DNA of 64,000 nucleotides, from positions 4,422-68,421 of the forward strand of contig MNCI01025128.1 in assembly GCA_015680685.1 (NCBI GenBank), read 5' to 3'. Position 1 is the first letter of the stretch. Every line of letters starts with the position of its first letter. The notes beneath the pieces were generated by a model that was given only the letters and a program-made list of their open reading frames with translations, was not told the origin of the DNA and searched no databases. The position numbers and the translations under genes are program-made. Source of the stretch: Gnetum montanum. Its lineage: Eukaryota; Streptophyta; Gnetopsida; Gnetales; Gnetaceae. Shown one piece after another: positions 11,641-23,900 of this stretch.

Positions 11641-11699
11641 ATGGGATAGCAAAGAGGCTGAGGGTCCATTGTCTGATCAATTTCCTAATGCACTCCTCT

Positions 11700-12870
11700 T
11701 TACTAGTGTTGTTAATGCTCAAGATCCTAGGGAAATAAACAAGTATGATCACATCCTCTCCTATCTACTCACACAAGAGATGCCATAGGAGTGGGACAAT
11801 AAGAAGAAATAAGAGTTTCTTCATCAAGCCAAACAGTTCATGGAAATCAAAGGAAACCTCTACAAAAGTTATGTAGATGACCTAGTATGATGGTGTCCTT
11901 GATGCAGATCAACTTCAAGTCCTCCAAGATGCACATGAAGGCCCTTATAGGGGCTACTATGCTAGGAGGAGGATCGTAATTAAGATCCTCATGATAGGGT
12001 ATTATTGGCCCACAATCTTTAGGAATGCCCATCACTTCTTCCATTCCAGTGACAAGTGCCAACATGATGGAGGGATGACTGTGCAAATGAAAGGGCCTCA
12101 ATATTGGATTCAACTACTAAAGCCTTTCAATATTTAAGGGATTGACTTCATAAGGCCCATCAACCCCATGTCGAATGGAAAGACATACATCATCGTGGTG
12201 GTTGACTATTGCACCAAATGAGTTGAAGCTGCTATCGTCACCAATTATTCATCTTCTACGGCATCACAACTTATACAATAGAATGTTGTAAATAGGTTTG
12301 GTGTGCCACAGGTACTAATTTCATATAATGGAACATGCTTTACTAGTACCACTTTTTGAAAGCTCATGTAAGGCTTAGGGGTTAAACATAAACTAGCTCC
12401 ATACCACCCCAAAGCCAATGGTCAAGCTGAGGTCACCAATAGGGAAATTACCAAAATACTAACACGTATAGTTAGTAAATATAGGAAGAACTACAGTAGT
12501 AAACTTGATGATGCCCTTTGGGCTTATTTTTAAACATGGAAACTTTCTATTAGGTATTCTCCCTATGAGTTAGTGTACAAGAAACTCCTAACTCTTCCCA
12601 TCCAAATAGAGCTTGGTACATTTTCAATGGCTTGTGACTTTGACCTGGATCTAAGTCTATCCCAAAGGGAAAGATTGATGAGTCTCAACATGCTAAATGA
12701 AAATAGATTAGTGGCCCTATCATTGAATGAAGTACACAAGGCACACAACAAGCAATGTCATAACCTTAGAATAAGGAAAGTGAAGTTTCAACTAGGAGAT
12801 AAGGTGATCTAATAGAACCCCATGCATGTACCTTAACATATGAAATTTTAAACGTTATGGGAGGGCCCTT
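11700..12870 (+). pseudogene. E1 integrase, decayed
   Basis: Would insert the cDNA into the host chromosome. The zinc-binding head is near 11925-12080. The core runs from IDFIRPINPMSNGKTYIIVVVDY (12137-12210, first Asp) through NRFGVPQVLIS (12290) to YHPKANGQAEVTNREI (12400-12447, catalytic Glu). Two stops disrupt it. The C-terminal segment ends near 12870, with no chromodomain recognisable. E2's integrase at 45244-45600 is better preserved. Confidence 0.8.
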
Positions 12871-14484
12871 ACATTATACATGAAAATTTTCCATCTGGGG
12901 CCATGATGATCTACCATCATGCTAACCAAAATAAAAGGTTATTAGTCAACATGCAACAACTTAAACCTTTCTTGGAAACTAAGATAACCAATGGACAAAA
13001 TACCTCAACAAATGGCCAAGCATACTCAATCTTTCAAATTTCTCCCTTTCAACTAATTCATGGGGGAGATGGCCATCCATGCTAACATCCTACAGTGGCT
13101 CCTTAGTTTTTCACCCTTTTTGTTTTACATTGTTTTTTTTAGGTTTTTCATTTTCTTGAATATTTTGAAATTTCTTTTATATTTTGCTTTATTTATATTT
13201 TCTTACATGTATTTTTCTTCTTTATTGCCATTAAGACTTGGTGCTAAATAAAGCTACTGATTAATGGTGATTTATTAAATTATATTGATTAAATTGATTA
13301 CTTAATGACTAGTTGTCATCATTGAATTTTGACATGGATTAACGAAACATTGGTTTTCTCATGATATCAAGCAGTGAGCTCATGTCATCTACCCATTCCA
13401 CTAAACGTCATGGTGTTATCTCATTCTGGAAGCATGATGTCCTTTCTTAATAACAACTTTTATAGAACTTGTGACCTTGATACTTTCCAGACTTGGAATG
13501 AATCAAGTGGAATTGACAAGGATGCAACTTCAAGGGGACTTATCACCTTTTGTACCTACCTATCGTCTATAGTTTTATGGGTATTCTCATCAATTCCTAA
13601 CCATTCCTAATGTTGACCAATAATGGGAAGTAATGTTTTTACATGGTATGGTTCCTATGAAAAAAACATGGGAATTCAAAGCACATCCCTTGATGAAATA
13701 ATGGGCTAAAAGCATTGGTTATGAAGCTGGAAAGACATGTTACATATGACTAAAGGCACCTCTCTAACTAAGGCCCTCTTCACTTCCTACTTCCATTTTC
13801 TCCTCTATCTAGAATGATGGATGATCTTTGAGGATCTTCATGAACTCTAGGGGTTGAATGATTTAAGCATGCCAATGCGAATTCATTGGAAGTGGATGGC
13901 CTTGATTATAACTAAGGATGGGACAATATCTAGTCACATTAATCACAAAATCCACAAAGGACTTCATGTGGCCAGGATGAGGAACTTCATTCCATACTCT
14001 CTCCCTCATTATCAGTTCTCTCCATCTACCATCGCACTACCTCCTATCATGATTAATCACTATGTCTATTTTGAGATGTCTTAATTCTTTGATGGTTTCT
14101 TATGTGATTTGATTTTTAACAATCCATGGCCATTAATCATCCTTACTGGTTACAGACTTCTAGGTATGAGAGCAAGGAAGGGCATTAAAGGCATGAGCCT
14201 ACTATGGGGAGGATCCACTTTCATACCCCTTGATCTAGATGGTTAAATTTCATATCCCATAGTCATTTTGCCTTTAAATCCATTTTTCTACCATGGAACA
14301 TCCAATTTTTGCACTTCTTGGCAATCAAATTCCACTCATATCTCCTTTTCCCAACTAAATTTGAAACCCTCTTTAATAATTTTTCCTTATTCTAGGCTTT
14401 TCTAGCTTCCTCTAGACTCTAATGTCATCGTCAAACTCTTTTTCTATACTTAGTTTTTAAAATTCAGAAATTTCTTAAATAAGC
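12871..14484 (+). other. E1 spacer between pol and the third ORF
   Basis: About 1.6 kb with T-rich runs (13100-13230) and no frame I can assign. Parts match E2 in the same place, for example the segment near 13620-13810 against 43760-43900 (minus). Conservation in two independent copies shows it belongs to the element. Confidence 0.6.
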
Positions 14485-14600
14485 TACGTCAACACATCCT
14501 TGTCAATGCAACTGGGTGCATCGACACATCCCTATCGATGTAGCCGAATGTGTCGACACATCCCCATCATTGCACAACAAAAATTCTATAAATACGCATC
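14485..14600 (+). promoter_or_regulatory. E1 internal promoter-like module before ORF3
   Basis: A run of GTGTCGACACATCC and CATCGACACATCC units, resembling the repeats in E1's own U3 (GTGTCAACACAT, CCCATCGATG), leads into a TATA box TATAAATA at 14587-14594. E2 has a TATAAATA in the same place (43011-43018, minus) preceded by units matching its own U3. About 150 bp downstream both copies have a splice-donor-like site (here AAG/GTGAGC, GT at 14744-14745). I infer a second transcription start that serves ORF3. Confidence 0.5.
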
Positions 14601-15039
14601 AACATTTAGCCATTTTTGCACATTTACATCATAATGTAAGGGAAATTTTTACATTTTTCTAAACCTAGAGCACCTTCCAAGAACTATAACTTGCAAACCT
14701 CTTGTCCAAATCAACTCATTCTTCAACCCTCAAGCTATCGAAGGTGAGCTTTATGTTGTGGGGGCATAAACCCATGGTTTTTGACAAAAATATTTTCAAA
14801 TTTTTTCTAACTTCCAAAGGTTTAACTAATAAAATAATATTAAAAATCATTAATCCACAAAAAGTTAAACATCATCAACAAACTTGAGTGGCTAAAAGAA
14901 TGAAATAGTAATAAAATAATAAAATAATCAATCTTCCATGGTCACAACTAACCTAAGTGTAACTTATCCAAAAGTAGAAAGGTATTAAGAGCATTAAAGG
15001 GAACACATTAAATACTAATCCTTGTGTTTGTGACCATAG

Positions 15040-17950
15040 ATGGCACCAAAGAGGGATCCACAAGGAGAAGGACTCTTCCAACCTAGGGAGAAGTGGTCGA
15101 GAGGAGGAAGGGGCCATAGCCATGATAGCCCTAGGAACAAGAAGCAGAAACCCATGTAATGGAACCTATTTGAGAGAAGCCCAAAGTGGAATTTGTTCAC
15201 TAGATTCTCACAGGAGAGACGAGCCACTCGCAGTAGGATGAGGCACCAAGGCCTAGGCCTAATCTGGAGGTCACACTGACTAAGGTCTGCCTGGAATGAA
15301 TTCATTCCAAGGAGGTCCAAAGTTCAGTTCTTCAAAAACTTAACCTTGGTTCCTTCTTGGAATTGGTGCTAGAAGAAGTTTACACAACTGTAGGGGTCTC
15401 CCATGAGGTCCATTCTCTCTTCTAGTAAAGAGTGGTACATGGGGAAGACCTATGTATTTTGGAGCAATCGATAAGGAGACACCATAGTAAAAATCAAAGA
15501 CATAACCATCTCCTACTCGGTTGAGGCCATGGTAGAGGCCCTTGGCTTACTCAACATAGAGGAAATGTTGGCAAAGATATCAACTCAAGTGGACCCAAAT
15601 GAAAAAAAAAATATTAAAATATTTTTAACAATAAATCTAAATTACTTAGTATCACTCTAGTTTTTTATAGCTATCACATTGCTAACAATTGTCATTTCCT
15701 AGCAATGGTGCTATGGGGTGGACTGTAAGGAGTACGATTTACTCACGAAGGTAGAGAGAACCTACTTCAAAATCATGGCTTATCACCTTAACCCAATGAT
15801 GAGGCTCAACAAGGTTACTACCTTCTGTGCCTATGTGTGCATTGCTCTAAGTGGAAAATTTCCTATCTACCTCCCTCAGCTCATCTTTCTCAAGATCAAG
15901 AAGCAGTTCAAAGAAAATGAGCAAAGGAGGAAAACACTTCCCTTCTTGTGCTTAATTCACAACCTTTACAAAAAGGGAGGCATAGCCTGATATGCTAATG
16001 ATACACTCCGTTATGCTCTTGCTACATCTTAGTAGGACATGATGAAGGATAAGGTAGTTGCTAAATTGCTAGAGGAGCGGCTACCATCACCACCTACTAG
16101 TGAGACAATGCCAAAGGCTCGTGCAGTTGTTGAATGCATGAGAAAACTTTATAAATAGTTGTTGTAGCAACAAAAGGAGAGGCAAGTGGTGGGAAGCCAT
16201 TCATCTATTAGCTAGTGTTGAGCCATCTCAATGAAGTGACTAGAATAATAAGCTAGCTGGAGGAGACCACCCCACTATTTTCAACCCAATACATGTAAGA
16301 ACCTGCAAGAGTGAATTCAAGCATCCAAGAAGTTATGATGTCCATCCCTAAATAACAAGAGTTCCCAAAAATTTCTGGGAATGCTGCAGGTTTCTTAGTG
16401 CACTTGGAGAAAGGTGTGGGGACTACTATCCTGCTGATGTAGTACCATGGGCAAGAAATAACAATGGAAGTGGTGATTGAAGCATTGAACACTCCTACAA
16501 AATCCATGCTAGAAATAGCTGCACTTAGAGATGTGCAAGCTTCTGCAAGAGTGGAAAGTAGGAGATTAAGCACAGTCCAACATGAGGAGGTGTTGGACCC
16601 ACTAGTGGGAATTGGGCAACCACTTCTAGAGATCTTTGATCTTCTAAAAGAAATCATATCTACCCAATTAGAGCTACTCAAGATGTTGGGCAAGCTCCTC
16701 GTTGCAAACATCCAACTAGAGGTAGCCACCACTAAAAATCATTGGTTGGCTACCAAGGTTATGAAATTGAAAACCTACCTCACTAACTCTTAGCCAAGTC
16801 ATCATAAGAGATGAAGCTTTTCTACATCTTCAGCACAAACTCAAGAGGGCTAAGAATTCCAAGGAGATGATGGTTTGCAATGCATCCTTATTGAAAGCTA
16901 ATGCCATTAACACCTATAAGGACTTAGTGCAAGTTTGTAAGGAGAAATTGGTCCTCGCGAAGGACATTCATTGCCTGTGTAATGTTGAGAAGCAAAAAGA
17001 CTAAATGATCAAATTTGTGAGACAACAATAGGAGTAGCTCACCAAGGTGAACTTAGATTCGAGGAGGTTGGTAGCTAAACATAGAAAGCTATCTATAAAG
17101 AAAGTCCAAGCGCTTCTTCAAAAGACAACCATTGAGGTAGCCACCTAAAAAAATGAGGCCTTGAAGTTTGAAAGGGTGAAAAATCATTATAGGGACTAGG
17201 TAGGGCTACTCAAGGAGGTGAACAAGAAATAAATTCAATTGGCCAAGGTGAAGATGAACGAGGTTCTCTAGTAACTCCAAAAAAGAGGTGATGTATGGCA
17301 ATCGATCTTTAATGGCTTGAATGCCTACAACAAAGCTAAAATCTTCCTAAAGGAGTTGTAGATAGAGGAGATGACAAAGTACATGGAGCTCGCCAACCTT
17401 TGATATGCAAACTTAGTGATGCTGATAGTAGGGAGACTAAGGATAGAGCTAGAGAAGTAGGTCGCTAGATTGTACCTCCTTTACGAGGCTAAGTTCAAGC
17501 ATCATAAGAAGACTAAGAAAAAGTTGGAAACACCCAATGTAGAGCTTAAAGTTCTTAGGAGTCATTTTACATATTAATGAGTAGTTGCTAAGAACTTGGC
17601 TAGATGAATGAATGACTACTAGGAACTATAGAACCTAGTAAAGATGTTTGATATCGAATAGAAATAATTTGCAGCATGGTTTGTTAATGTCAAGGAGTTG
17701 TTCCTAGTAATGCCTTGCTTGTGGGATGTTCCTATACCAGCCCACATTGGCGAAGCCATGTGAACTATGTACAACCCATGGAGTAAGGAGGAGAAGATGA
17801 AAGCATTGTTGGATGCTTTTTCTTCCACTAGAATTAGCAACCATAGTAACATAAACTTAGCTGTAGCTAGTGCCACTACCATGAGTGCTAGAGCTTGGTG
17901 ATGATTCTTCAGCAGCCCAAGAGCCTCCACCTCCTCACACTATATGATCT
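15040..17950 (+). pseudogene. E1 third ORF (ORF3), coiled-coil-rich, decayed
   Basis: A long decayed frame between pol and the 3' LTR. It can start at ATG 15040 with a Lys/Arg-rich N-terminus (MAPKRDPQGEG...). A block around KEWYMGKTYVFW (15430) and WCYGVDCKEYDLLTKVERTY with YHLNPMMRLNKVT (15705-15815) follow, both conserved in E2. After that comes a long part rich in Leu, Lys and Glu that looks coiled-coil (16460-17600). It ends with a Pro-rich tail near 17930. No signal peptide or membrane helix is seen, so it does not look like an envelope. The middle block recalls the domain called 'putative plant transposon protein', which travels with Athila-type elements. Confidence 0.6.
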
Positions 17951-18182
17951 TCACCTCGTCTTCGACAACTAGAGGATTCTCACTATCCATTTTTATAAGG
18001 GTGTCCAATTTTGTTATCAAGGACATCCATTTTTATAATTTTTGTAATTTTGTACAATTCAACACTTGAAGTCAACTAATTAGAGTTATTTAGTCAATAA
18101 TCCCATGCCTTCCAAGTTTTGTAAGAAGCTCGATCCTACTTTTGTTCACTCAAGGACAAGTTTCCACTCAATTTTGGGGGTA

Positions 18183-19936
18183 TGATGAATCATTTGATTG
18201 GTTGTGTCGATGCATGGTTTGATGTGTTGATGCAGTGTCTAGTCTAGCCTATATAAATGCATGTACCCACCACATTTATGGCATATTAAGTTAATAACTT
18301 CACTTAGGTTTTGTAGTTTTCTTAGCCTAGAGTTAGAATATTTTCTGAGTGCTCGCATTAGGACTTCAAGAATTGTACAAATCCTTATTTGAGCATCAAT
18401 GTGCTTGGATACTTTGATGTGACAACAATAAAGATGAGATTCTTTGAACTCTTTGCAGCACTTAGAATAGTTTAATGTTCATTTCCATGCACTTTATATT
18501 CATGTCTTTAGTTAATTAATACACTTAATAACAACACATAAATACGATCACTTTGAACATATCGATTAATGCTTGGTAATCCTAGTAGTGGCTATTTGGT
18601 ATGCCCAGGAATAGATCCTTGATAACCCAGTAGCATTAAGAAGAGTTCAAGATGCGAATAGAAAGTGGGCCAGAATGCTTATGTTAGGCTAGTTAGATTA
18701 AGACTCATTAGCTAGTTAAGTAGTTAATTTCCAATTAATTATCTTTATGTCATACTTAGATTAAATAAAATAAAATATAAAATATAAACAAATATCATGT
18801 GCCCTGGCTTACACTTAACCATACAAAAGAGCTTACACAAATGAAGCTAAGAAGACAAATCATAGCTCTCACAATACTATCTTTGTCTATCGAAACACTT
18901 AGGGGCTAAGTCCATGGAATTCAATCAAATTGATGAGCGGTGAGGTACCCCTATGCCCAACTATACAAATCACAAGCGTTCACGGATGATCCGGTCAAAT
19001 TCCATGGACTTTGTAGTTTCCAGTGCACTAGTCTTCTAGGTAATGAACCTTTGCCTTAAGGTCAATCATTGTCTTCCCAATTACACTTGTGACGTACACT
19101 GGTATGGTTAAGTGTAATTGAGATATCTGATTTTATCATTTTATATTTTATGGTTTGGTGTTCAAAGGGAGATAAAGGTAATGGGATTAACTAATTTAAT
19201 TTAACTAATTAACTAATATCTAACTACTCCTAACATAACCATCTAGTCCCACTCTTCGCACATGTCCTGAACCCACATATCCACTACTGAGTTACCAGGC
19301 ACTACGATATTAGGCGTACTAAGTAGTAACATTGCTGGGATTACCAACCGAATACATGTTATGCTTTGAGTGGTTGTACTTATATGATTAATCTATCTGT
19401 CTTATCTTATTTAACTACTTCATTAGCTTAATTACTTGAAGACATTTGATACATAATTAGACATTTAATAAATAATTAAAAACATTAAATGCATAAATAA
19501 AATATTTAATCTATCCAGAATGCTACAAGGTTTATCAGAAAGCTTGTCTTTATTACTGCACACATTATCATGATCAGGTACAACAATGCTCGAATAAAGA
19601 TCCATACACTTAATGACTCCTACTGCGGGCACTTGGGAGAAAAATTCTAACTCTCAAATGAACAAACTACAAGAGCTTCATTACTTCTAAAGTCTCGATG
19701 CCATAAATGTGGTTGGTAAGCACATGTTTATAGGCGAAACACAGACACTACGTCGATGGGGCCTCATCGACGCGTGATACGATGCACCAATAAGGCCTCG
19801 TCGACAAGGTCCAATCGATGAGGCTGCATTGACGAGGCCTTGTTGACGTAGCCAACAAAACTGCAAATCATCACAAATCATTGGTAAATGCTTGTGATTC
19901 GTATGGTTGAGCGGAGGGACTACTTGATGCTCATCA
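18183..19936 (+). repeat. E1 3' LTR, split by a solo LTR
   Basis: The LTR occupies 18183-18930 and 19879-19936 (806 bp without the insertion). It starts TGATGAATCATTTGATTGG, right after a polypurine-like AATTTTGGGGGTA, and ends GCTCATCA followed by the TACAT duplication. It differs from the 5' LTR by scattered substitutions and small indels, so the insertion is old. TATATAAA and AATAAAGATGAG are present as in the 5' copy. Confidence 0.9.
18931..19873 (-). mobile_element. Solo LTR nested in the E1 3' LTR
   Basis: A 943-bp LTR of the same family in opposite orientation, with terminal TGATGA/TCATCA. It is flanked by a perfect 5-bp duplication CAAAT (18926-18930, 19874-19878), and the E1 LTR reads on across it. 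Its U3 (19740-19860) has iterated GGCCTCGTCGACG-like units. No internal sequence is present, so recombination between two LTRs probably removed the body. Confidence 0.92.
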
Positions 19937-19941
19937 TACAT

Positions 19942-20600
19942 ACTATAAATAGGTTCTCAAGTAATGAACCTACTTGTTTATGTACAAGATACTACTTTGA
20001 TATCTACTTTTGACAAAGCTATTTCTAATATGTTGTAAATTTTAGAAAAAATTTGCATTTTTTGAATTAAAAGTATGTAGAGAAAACAAAATGCTGATAT
20101 AGAATCCTTTGGTGATCGGCGTGTACAAATTGTAGATTCTTTTAAATACTTAGGTCCTTAGTATGTGAATAATTATAGATAGGATAAATGCATCAAGGAA
20201 AAAATACCAAGAGAAATAAAAGCTCTATACAATTAAAATAAATGTAAGGCATTAATAGTTTGGACTTGGAAGGTTAAAAAATAAATCTTTCAAATAGACA
20301 TTTATTTTATTATGTTAAATGGAAGCACAGTTTATGGACGTGGTTTTAGTGTCAAAAATTAGAAGGCTATTGAAAGATTATATAAGATATTTTTATTTGA
20401 TGAATTCAAGGTGAAAGTACAAGCACCCTATTTCATTCTTCTATTAAAATATAATCTATTTCTTATAGAATTAAAAGTAGTTTTGTTTTCTAGCTTAAGA
20501 TGATTTGAGATGCCTAGAAAAATACCTACATGCTAGTGTGCTTAGAAAGTGGATATGGGTTTGAACCCAATACTTTTGGATGTAAAGTATACATCTCTTA
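19942..20600 (+). mobile_element. LINE reverse transcriptase remnant (right half of E1 target)
   Basis: Resumes right after E1 with a non-LTR RT segment: VQDTTLISTFDKAISNML at about 19988 (YxDD region, degenerate), then SFGDRRVQIVDSFKYLGP near 20110; FKYLG is typical of RTE- and related LINE RTs. Further blocks to 20520 (NGSTVYGRG, FLFDEFKVKVQAPYF) fit the region after the RT. The matching left part should lie at 6120-6338 but is too decayed to align by eye. Many stops. Confidence 0.6.
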
Positions 20601-21481
20601 TAGCCAAAGATCATGAATGCAACCTCCTCTATTATTGTTTATCATTGTAGCAACTATATGCAATGATTGCAATCTTTTCATTTTTCTATATCAGTGTATC
20701 ACTACCTGTTATAGTAGCAATGATATCTAATAACCATATTCATATTAAAAATTTTGAATAATTCTTTACTCCAAAAAATGTCTTTGGGATCTTTGATGCA
20801 TTTTCCTATGCTAGATCTTCTAAAGATTCAAAGTTTTAGAAATTTTTTAAATTTAAAAACAACAATCATTATTAATTTTCTTAGAGGAATTTTTGTTTAG
20901 CATTGTGGTAGGTATGGTCAGCAATAAACTTTTTTTGTTTGTTTCCCTTATGAATGTTTTTCCTCTTTAGCACCTTAACAAGAGTAGGCAACTACTAGCT
21001 TATTTTTCAATTACATAAAATTAAGCATGTCACTAATTGTTGCTAATTTTACGTAAAGTTAGCTGTTATACCTATATATAAAAATATGTCAATTAGTAAA
21101 TTATTTGCATAAATGAGTTAAAACCATATCCTATAATTGACTTCCTTTAAGCATAAATAATACATGTAAAGCAACAATTTAAAAGAAAAGTATTAATGAA
21201 TAAAAATATCAATGAATTGAAACTAAAACTATACATCAAAAGATCTATTTAACATACATTTTATAAAAAATAAATATAGATTTAATAAAGTAACCAAGCA
21301 GTATTGGATGCAATAAAAATAAATCATATAGTCTTTTCTTAGTAATATTATAATTTTATCGTTTAATCAAATGACAATTAAGAAAAACATGTTGCTTATC
21401 TTCGAGCTTCTACATGTGTTATCTTCTAGGGAGGTTTATCTATCTACTTTCTATCCTTATTCCATATGAAAGTAATCGTCA
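20601..21481. other. AT-rich stretch without a recognised feature
   Basis: Nothing recognisable: no frame longer than noise, no LTR ends. One possible short palindromic pair involving TTAGCTGTTATACC was too weak to call. Confidence 0.5.
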
Positions 21482-21738
21482 AGATCTGAGTCAATGTAAA
21501 AGGAAGCTTGTTAATTAAGCTTCAAGATCAAAGGTGTCAATGTAAAAGTAAGCTTGTTGATTAAGTTTCAAGATTGGAGTTAATGTGAACTTAAAAAAAA
21601 CAAACTTGCTAATTAAGGTTTGAGAAATGAGTCAATATGAAAGCAAGCTTACTAATTAAGATTCAAGAATTGAGTTGATGTAAACTTAAACAAAAGCAAG
21701 ATTAATAATTAAGTTTCAAGATTTGAATAGTCATGAAT
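21482..21738. repeat. Degenerate tandem repeat, about five units of 43-53 bp
   Basis: Units start AGATCTGAGTCAATG-like and contain AGCTTG(T/C)TAATTAAG and TTCAAG. Starts are near 21482, 21526, 21572, 21624 and 21666, with a partial unit at 21719. Units 3 and 5 carry an extra ACTTAAA(C)AAA stretch of about 10 bp, so the array alternates two unit lengths. It lies just past the 3' end of the minus-strand LINE. Confidence 0.7.
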
Positions 21739-21799
21739 TCAAACAAATTGAAATTGAAACTAAATTTTTATTATGCATATAGATAATTTAGATCCGTTG

Positions 21800-23900
21800 G
21801 ACAATAGCAATATATATACAATGAGTGTTGAAAACATCATTAACAAAATTACTAATTGATCTTGATAGCATTTAGAACGAATCAACTAAATTTGCAACAG
21901 TAATATCCCATCTGTATATAATGTGATCCAATGTAGAACACTTTAGGAAAATGTGGTATTCATCTTCAATGTTATTTGTATTGCATAGTTGGCATATTTA
22001 TTCTTCACAAGGAAGTTTGAGTCATCTACCTATTTCAACTCTTAGATGATAAGATCCCATTCATGTTATGCTATTTGTGCATTGTAAATGATGATGATTA
22101 GTAATAGATAAATAGTTTGCCTTTGAATTAAGACATTTCTTCATACTTCTCAAATAAAAATTGATGAAGCATCAGTTGGTTGTGTCGATGGGCCTACTTC
22201 GATGTTGTTGCGTTGATGCAGCTACCTCGACATAGCTACCTTGATGCAATCACATCAATGCATGCAATGTTGAATCGACGCATACTCATTGACGTAGTGT
22301 CTATTTTCACCTATAAATACGTGTGCTCCTACTATGTATTGGCATTCTTTTGTCAATAGAGGAGTTGAACTCTTGCAGTTTTATTGCATAGTCTTAGAGA
22401 ATAGTCAATGAATGCTCGTAGTATGGATTTGAGTTAGTTGTATGGTGTCTGATTCAAGTGGCAATGTATGTGGACACATTCAATGAACAACAATAAGATT
22501 GAGGTTGATTCTTATTCATTGCAGCACTCTGACTTAGATTAAATTTAATTTTAATGCAAATTATATTCCATGTGCTTAGTTAATATTTACGTTTCCATGC
22601 ATATTAATCAATTGGTGGAATGAGCGTGACTAGTTTCAAGTGTAAGCACATATTCACTTGGTAATCCCAGTAGCATTATTGCTTGGTTCACCCAGTAGCA
22701 TAGTGCTTGGTAATCCCAGTAGTGGATACGTGGGTTCAAGATGTGTACAGCAAGGTGGGAACGAACACTCATCCCCTATAGACTAGTTTCGACTTTACTT
22801 TCCATTGTTAATTAGATTAAATAATTAATTTTACTATTATTGTTAGGAGTAGCATAAAGCTGAAACACCATCAACTATCATATGCCTCACCTTGGACTAA
22901 ACCATACATGACAAAGCTACCACTAGTCCAAGTGGAAAAACAGTGACTGCAATTAATGCTTAACAAGCTAGATGCACAACTAGTCCCATCCACAAAATTC
23001 AACTGGATCATGCATGAACGTTTGTGATTCATATGGTTGGGCATAGGGGGTACTTGCAGCTCATCAAAAATGTTTTTTTGTTCTACATTTTCCTAAAGTT
23101 TTTGAAATGCCATTCGTTTTACCCATTTGTGAACTTGGTTAAGATCAGAATAACGAATATACTTTTGAATATTCCTTGTATTAAGCCATAGAACTGTATC
23201 ATGAAGCTATCCTTTATCATGGGTTTTCATCATCACTTTTTTCAAATATTTATCTAATGAAGATGCAAAAAGCTTATGAGTGTTGGCTATAAATTGACAA
23301 ATAGCTTCAACCTTTAACAACATCATATTTACTTCAAGAAGTATAATATCATATTATGTCTCTTTCTTCACTTTAAATTCATAGAGTAGAAAAAACTTCT
23401 AAATTTCTTCAATCTATTTCCAATATTTATTTGATAGAGCAAAATTGCATACAACACACCCGTAAAGAATACTAGGTTGAACAATTGTGTGATAAAATTA
23501 TTTTCAAATATCCTAAGCTAGAATAGATTCCTTCTTATATTTGTTTTTAAAAATAAATAATGCTTACAATTCTTTGAGTAATGCACTAATCCCATTTGTA
23601 ATTGCAAGGGCATTCTAAGACAAGATATTTGGGAGAGGCTACTATGTCTACATATTCACATCTTATAGTAAAATTTTACGTATGCCACAAATCATGATTT
23701 TTGTTTTTTGGATATTAACTTTCATTTCTGGCCAATAAAAGTCGTCAACAATATTAACCATTTGTTGCAATCCTTCCATTGAATTTAAAATTAAGACAAT
23801 ATCATCAACATATTTTAAGAGTTTGATAGGATGGCTTCCAATTATTATTGTAAATCTAGTTGATATTTTATGCATTACTTTTCAAGTTTATGAATAAAAA
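21800..23900 (-). mobile_element. RTE-like LINE remnant, split by a solo LTR
   Basis: Minus-strand non-LTR element. At 23663-23875 it encodes LLKYVDDIVLILNSMEGLQQM and KVNIQKTKIMICG, the YVDD catalytic box and following RT block. Below it (23100-23570) come VLYGCVVCNFALSNKYW and FFLLYEFKVKKET, blocks usual after the RTE reverse transcriptase. Past the inserted solo LTR (22162-23066), at 21850-22100, is CQLCNTNNIEDEYHFLKC, the terminal Cys-His motif. Stops and frameshifts throughout. Confidence 0.7.
22162..23066 (+). mobile_element. Solo LTR inside the RTE-like LINE
   Basis: A 905-bp LTR of the Athila-like family, TGATGAAGCATC...GCAGCTCATCA, flanked by a perfect 5-bp duplication AAAAT (22157-22161 and 23067-23071). 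It carries iterated TCGATG units at 22180-22290, TATAAATA at about 22313 and an AATAAGATTGAGG poly(A)-type region near 22490. LINE coding sequence continues on both sides. Confidence 0.92.

Larger units (their letters stand above)
6339..19936 (+). mobile_element. E1: complete Athila/Tat-like Ty3/gypsy element
   Basis: Bounded by TGATGA...TCATCA LTRs at 6339-7188 and 18183-19936 and by a perfect 5-bp target duplication TACAT (6334-6338 and 19937-19941). Inside, in order: tRNA-Asp type primer site, gag, protease, RT with FMDD, RNase H, integrase, a non-coding stretch, a promoter-like module, a third ORF, and a purine run before the 3' LTR. Removing the nested solo LTR and its target copy leaves about 12.65 kb. 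All frames carry stops, so it cannot move by itself. It sits in a LINE whose halves flank it. The lineage call rests on the primer site, the lack of a chromodomain, the extra 3' ORF and the size. Confidence 0.9.

Noticed and set aside
15040-17950. ORF3 as an envelope gene
   Set aside because: Athila elements can carry env-like ORFs, but no signal peptide, membrane segment or Cys pattern is visible here.
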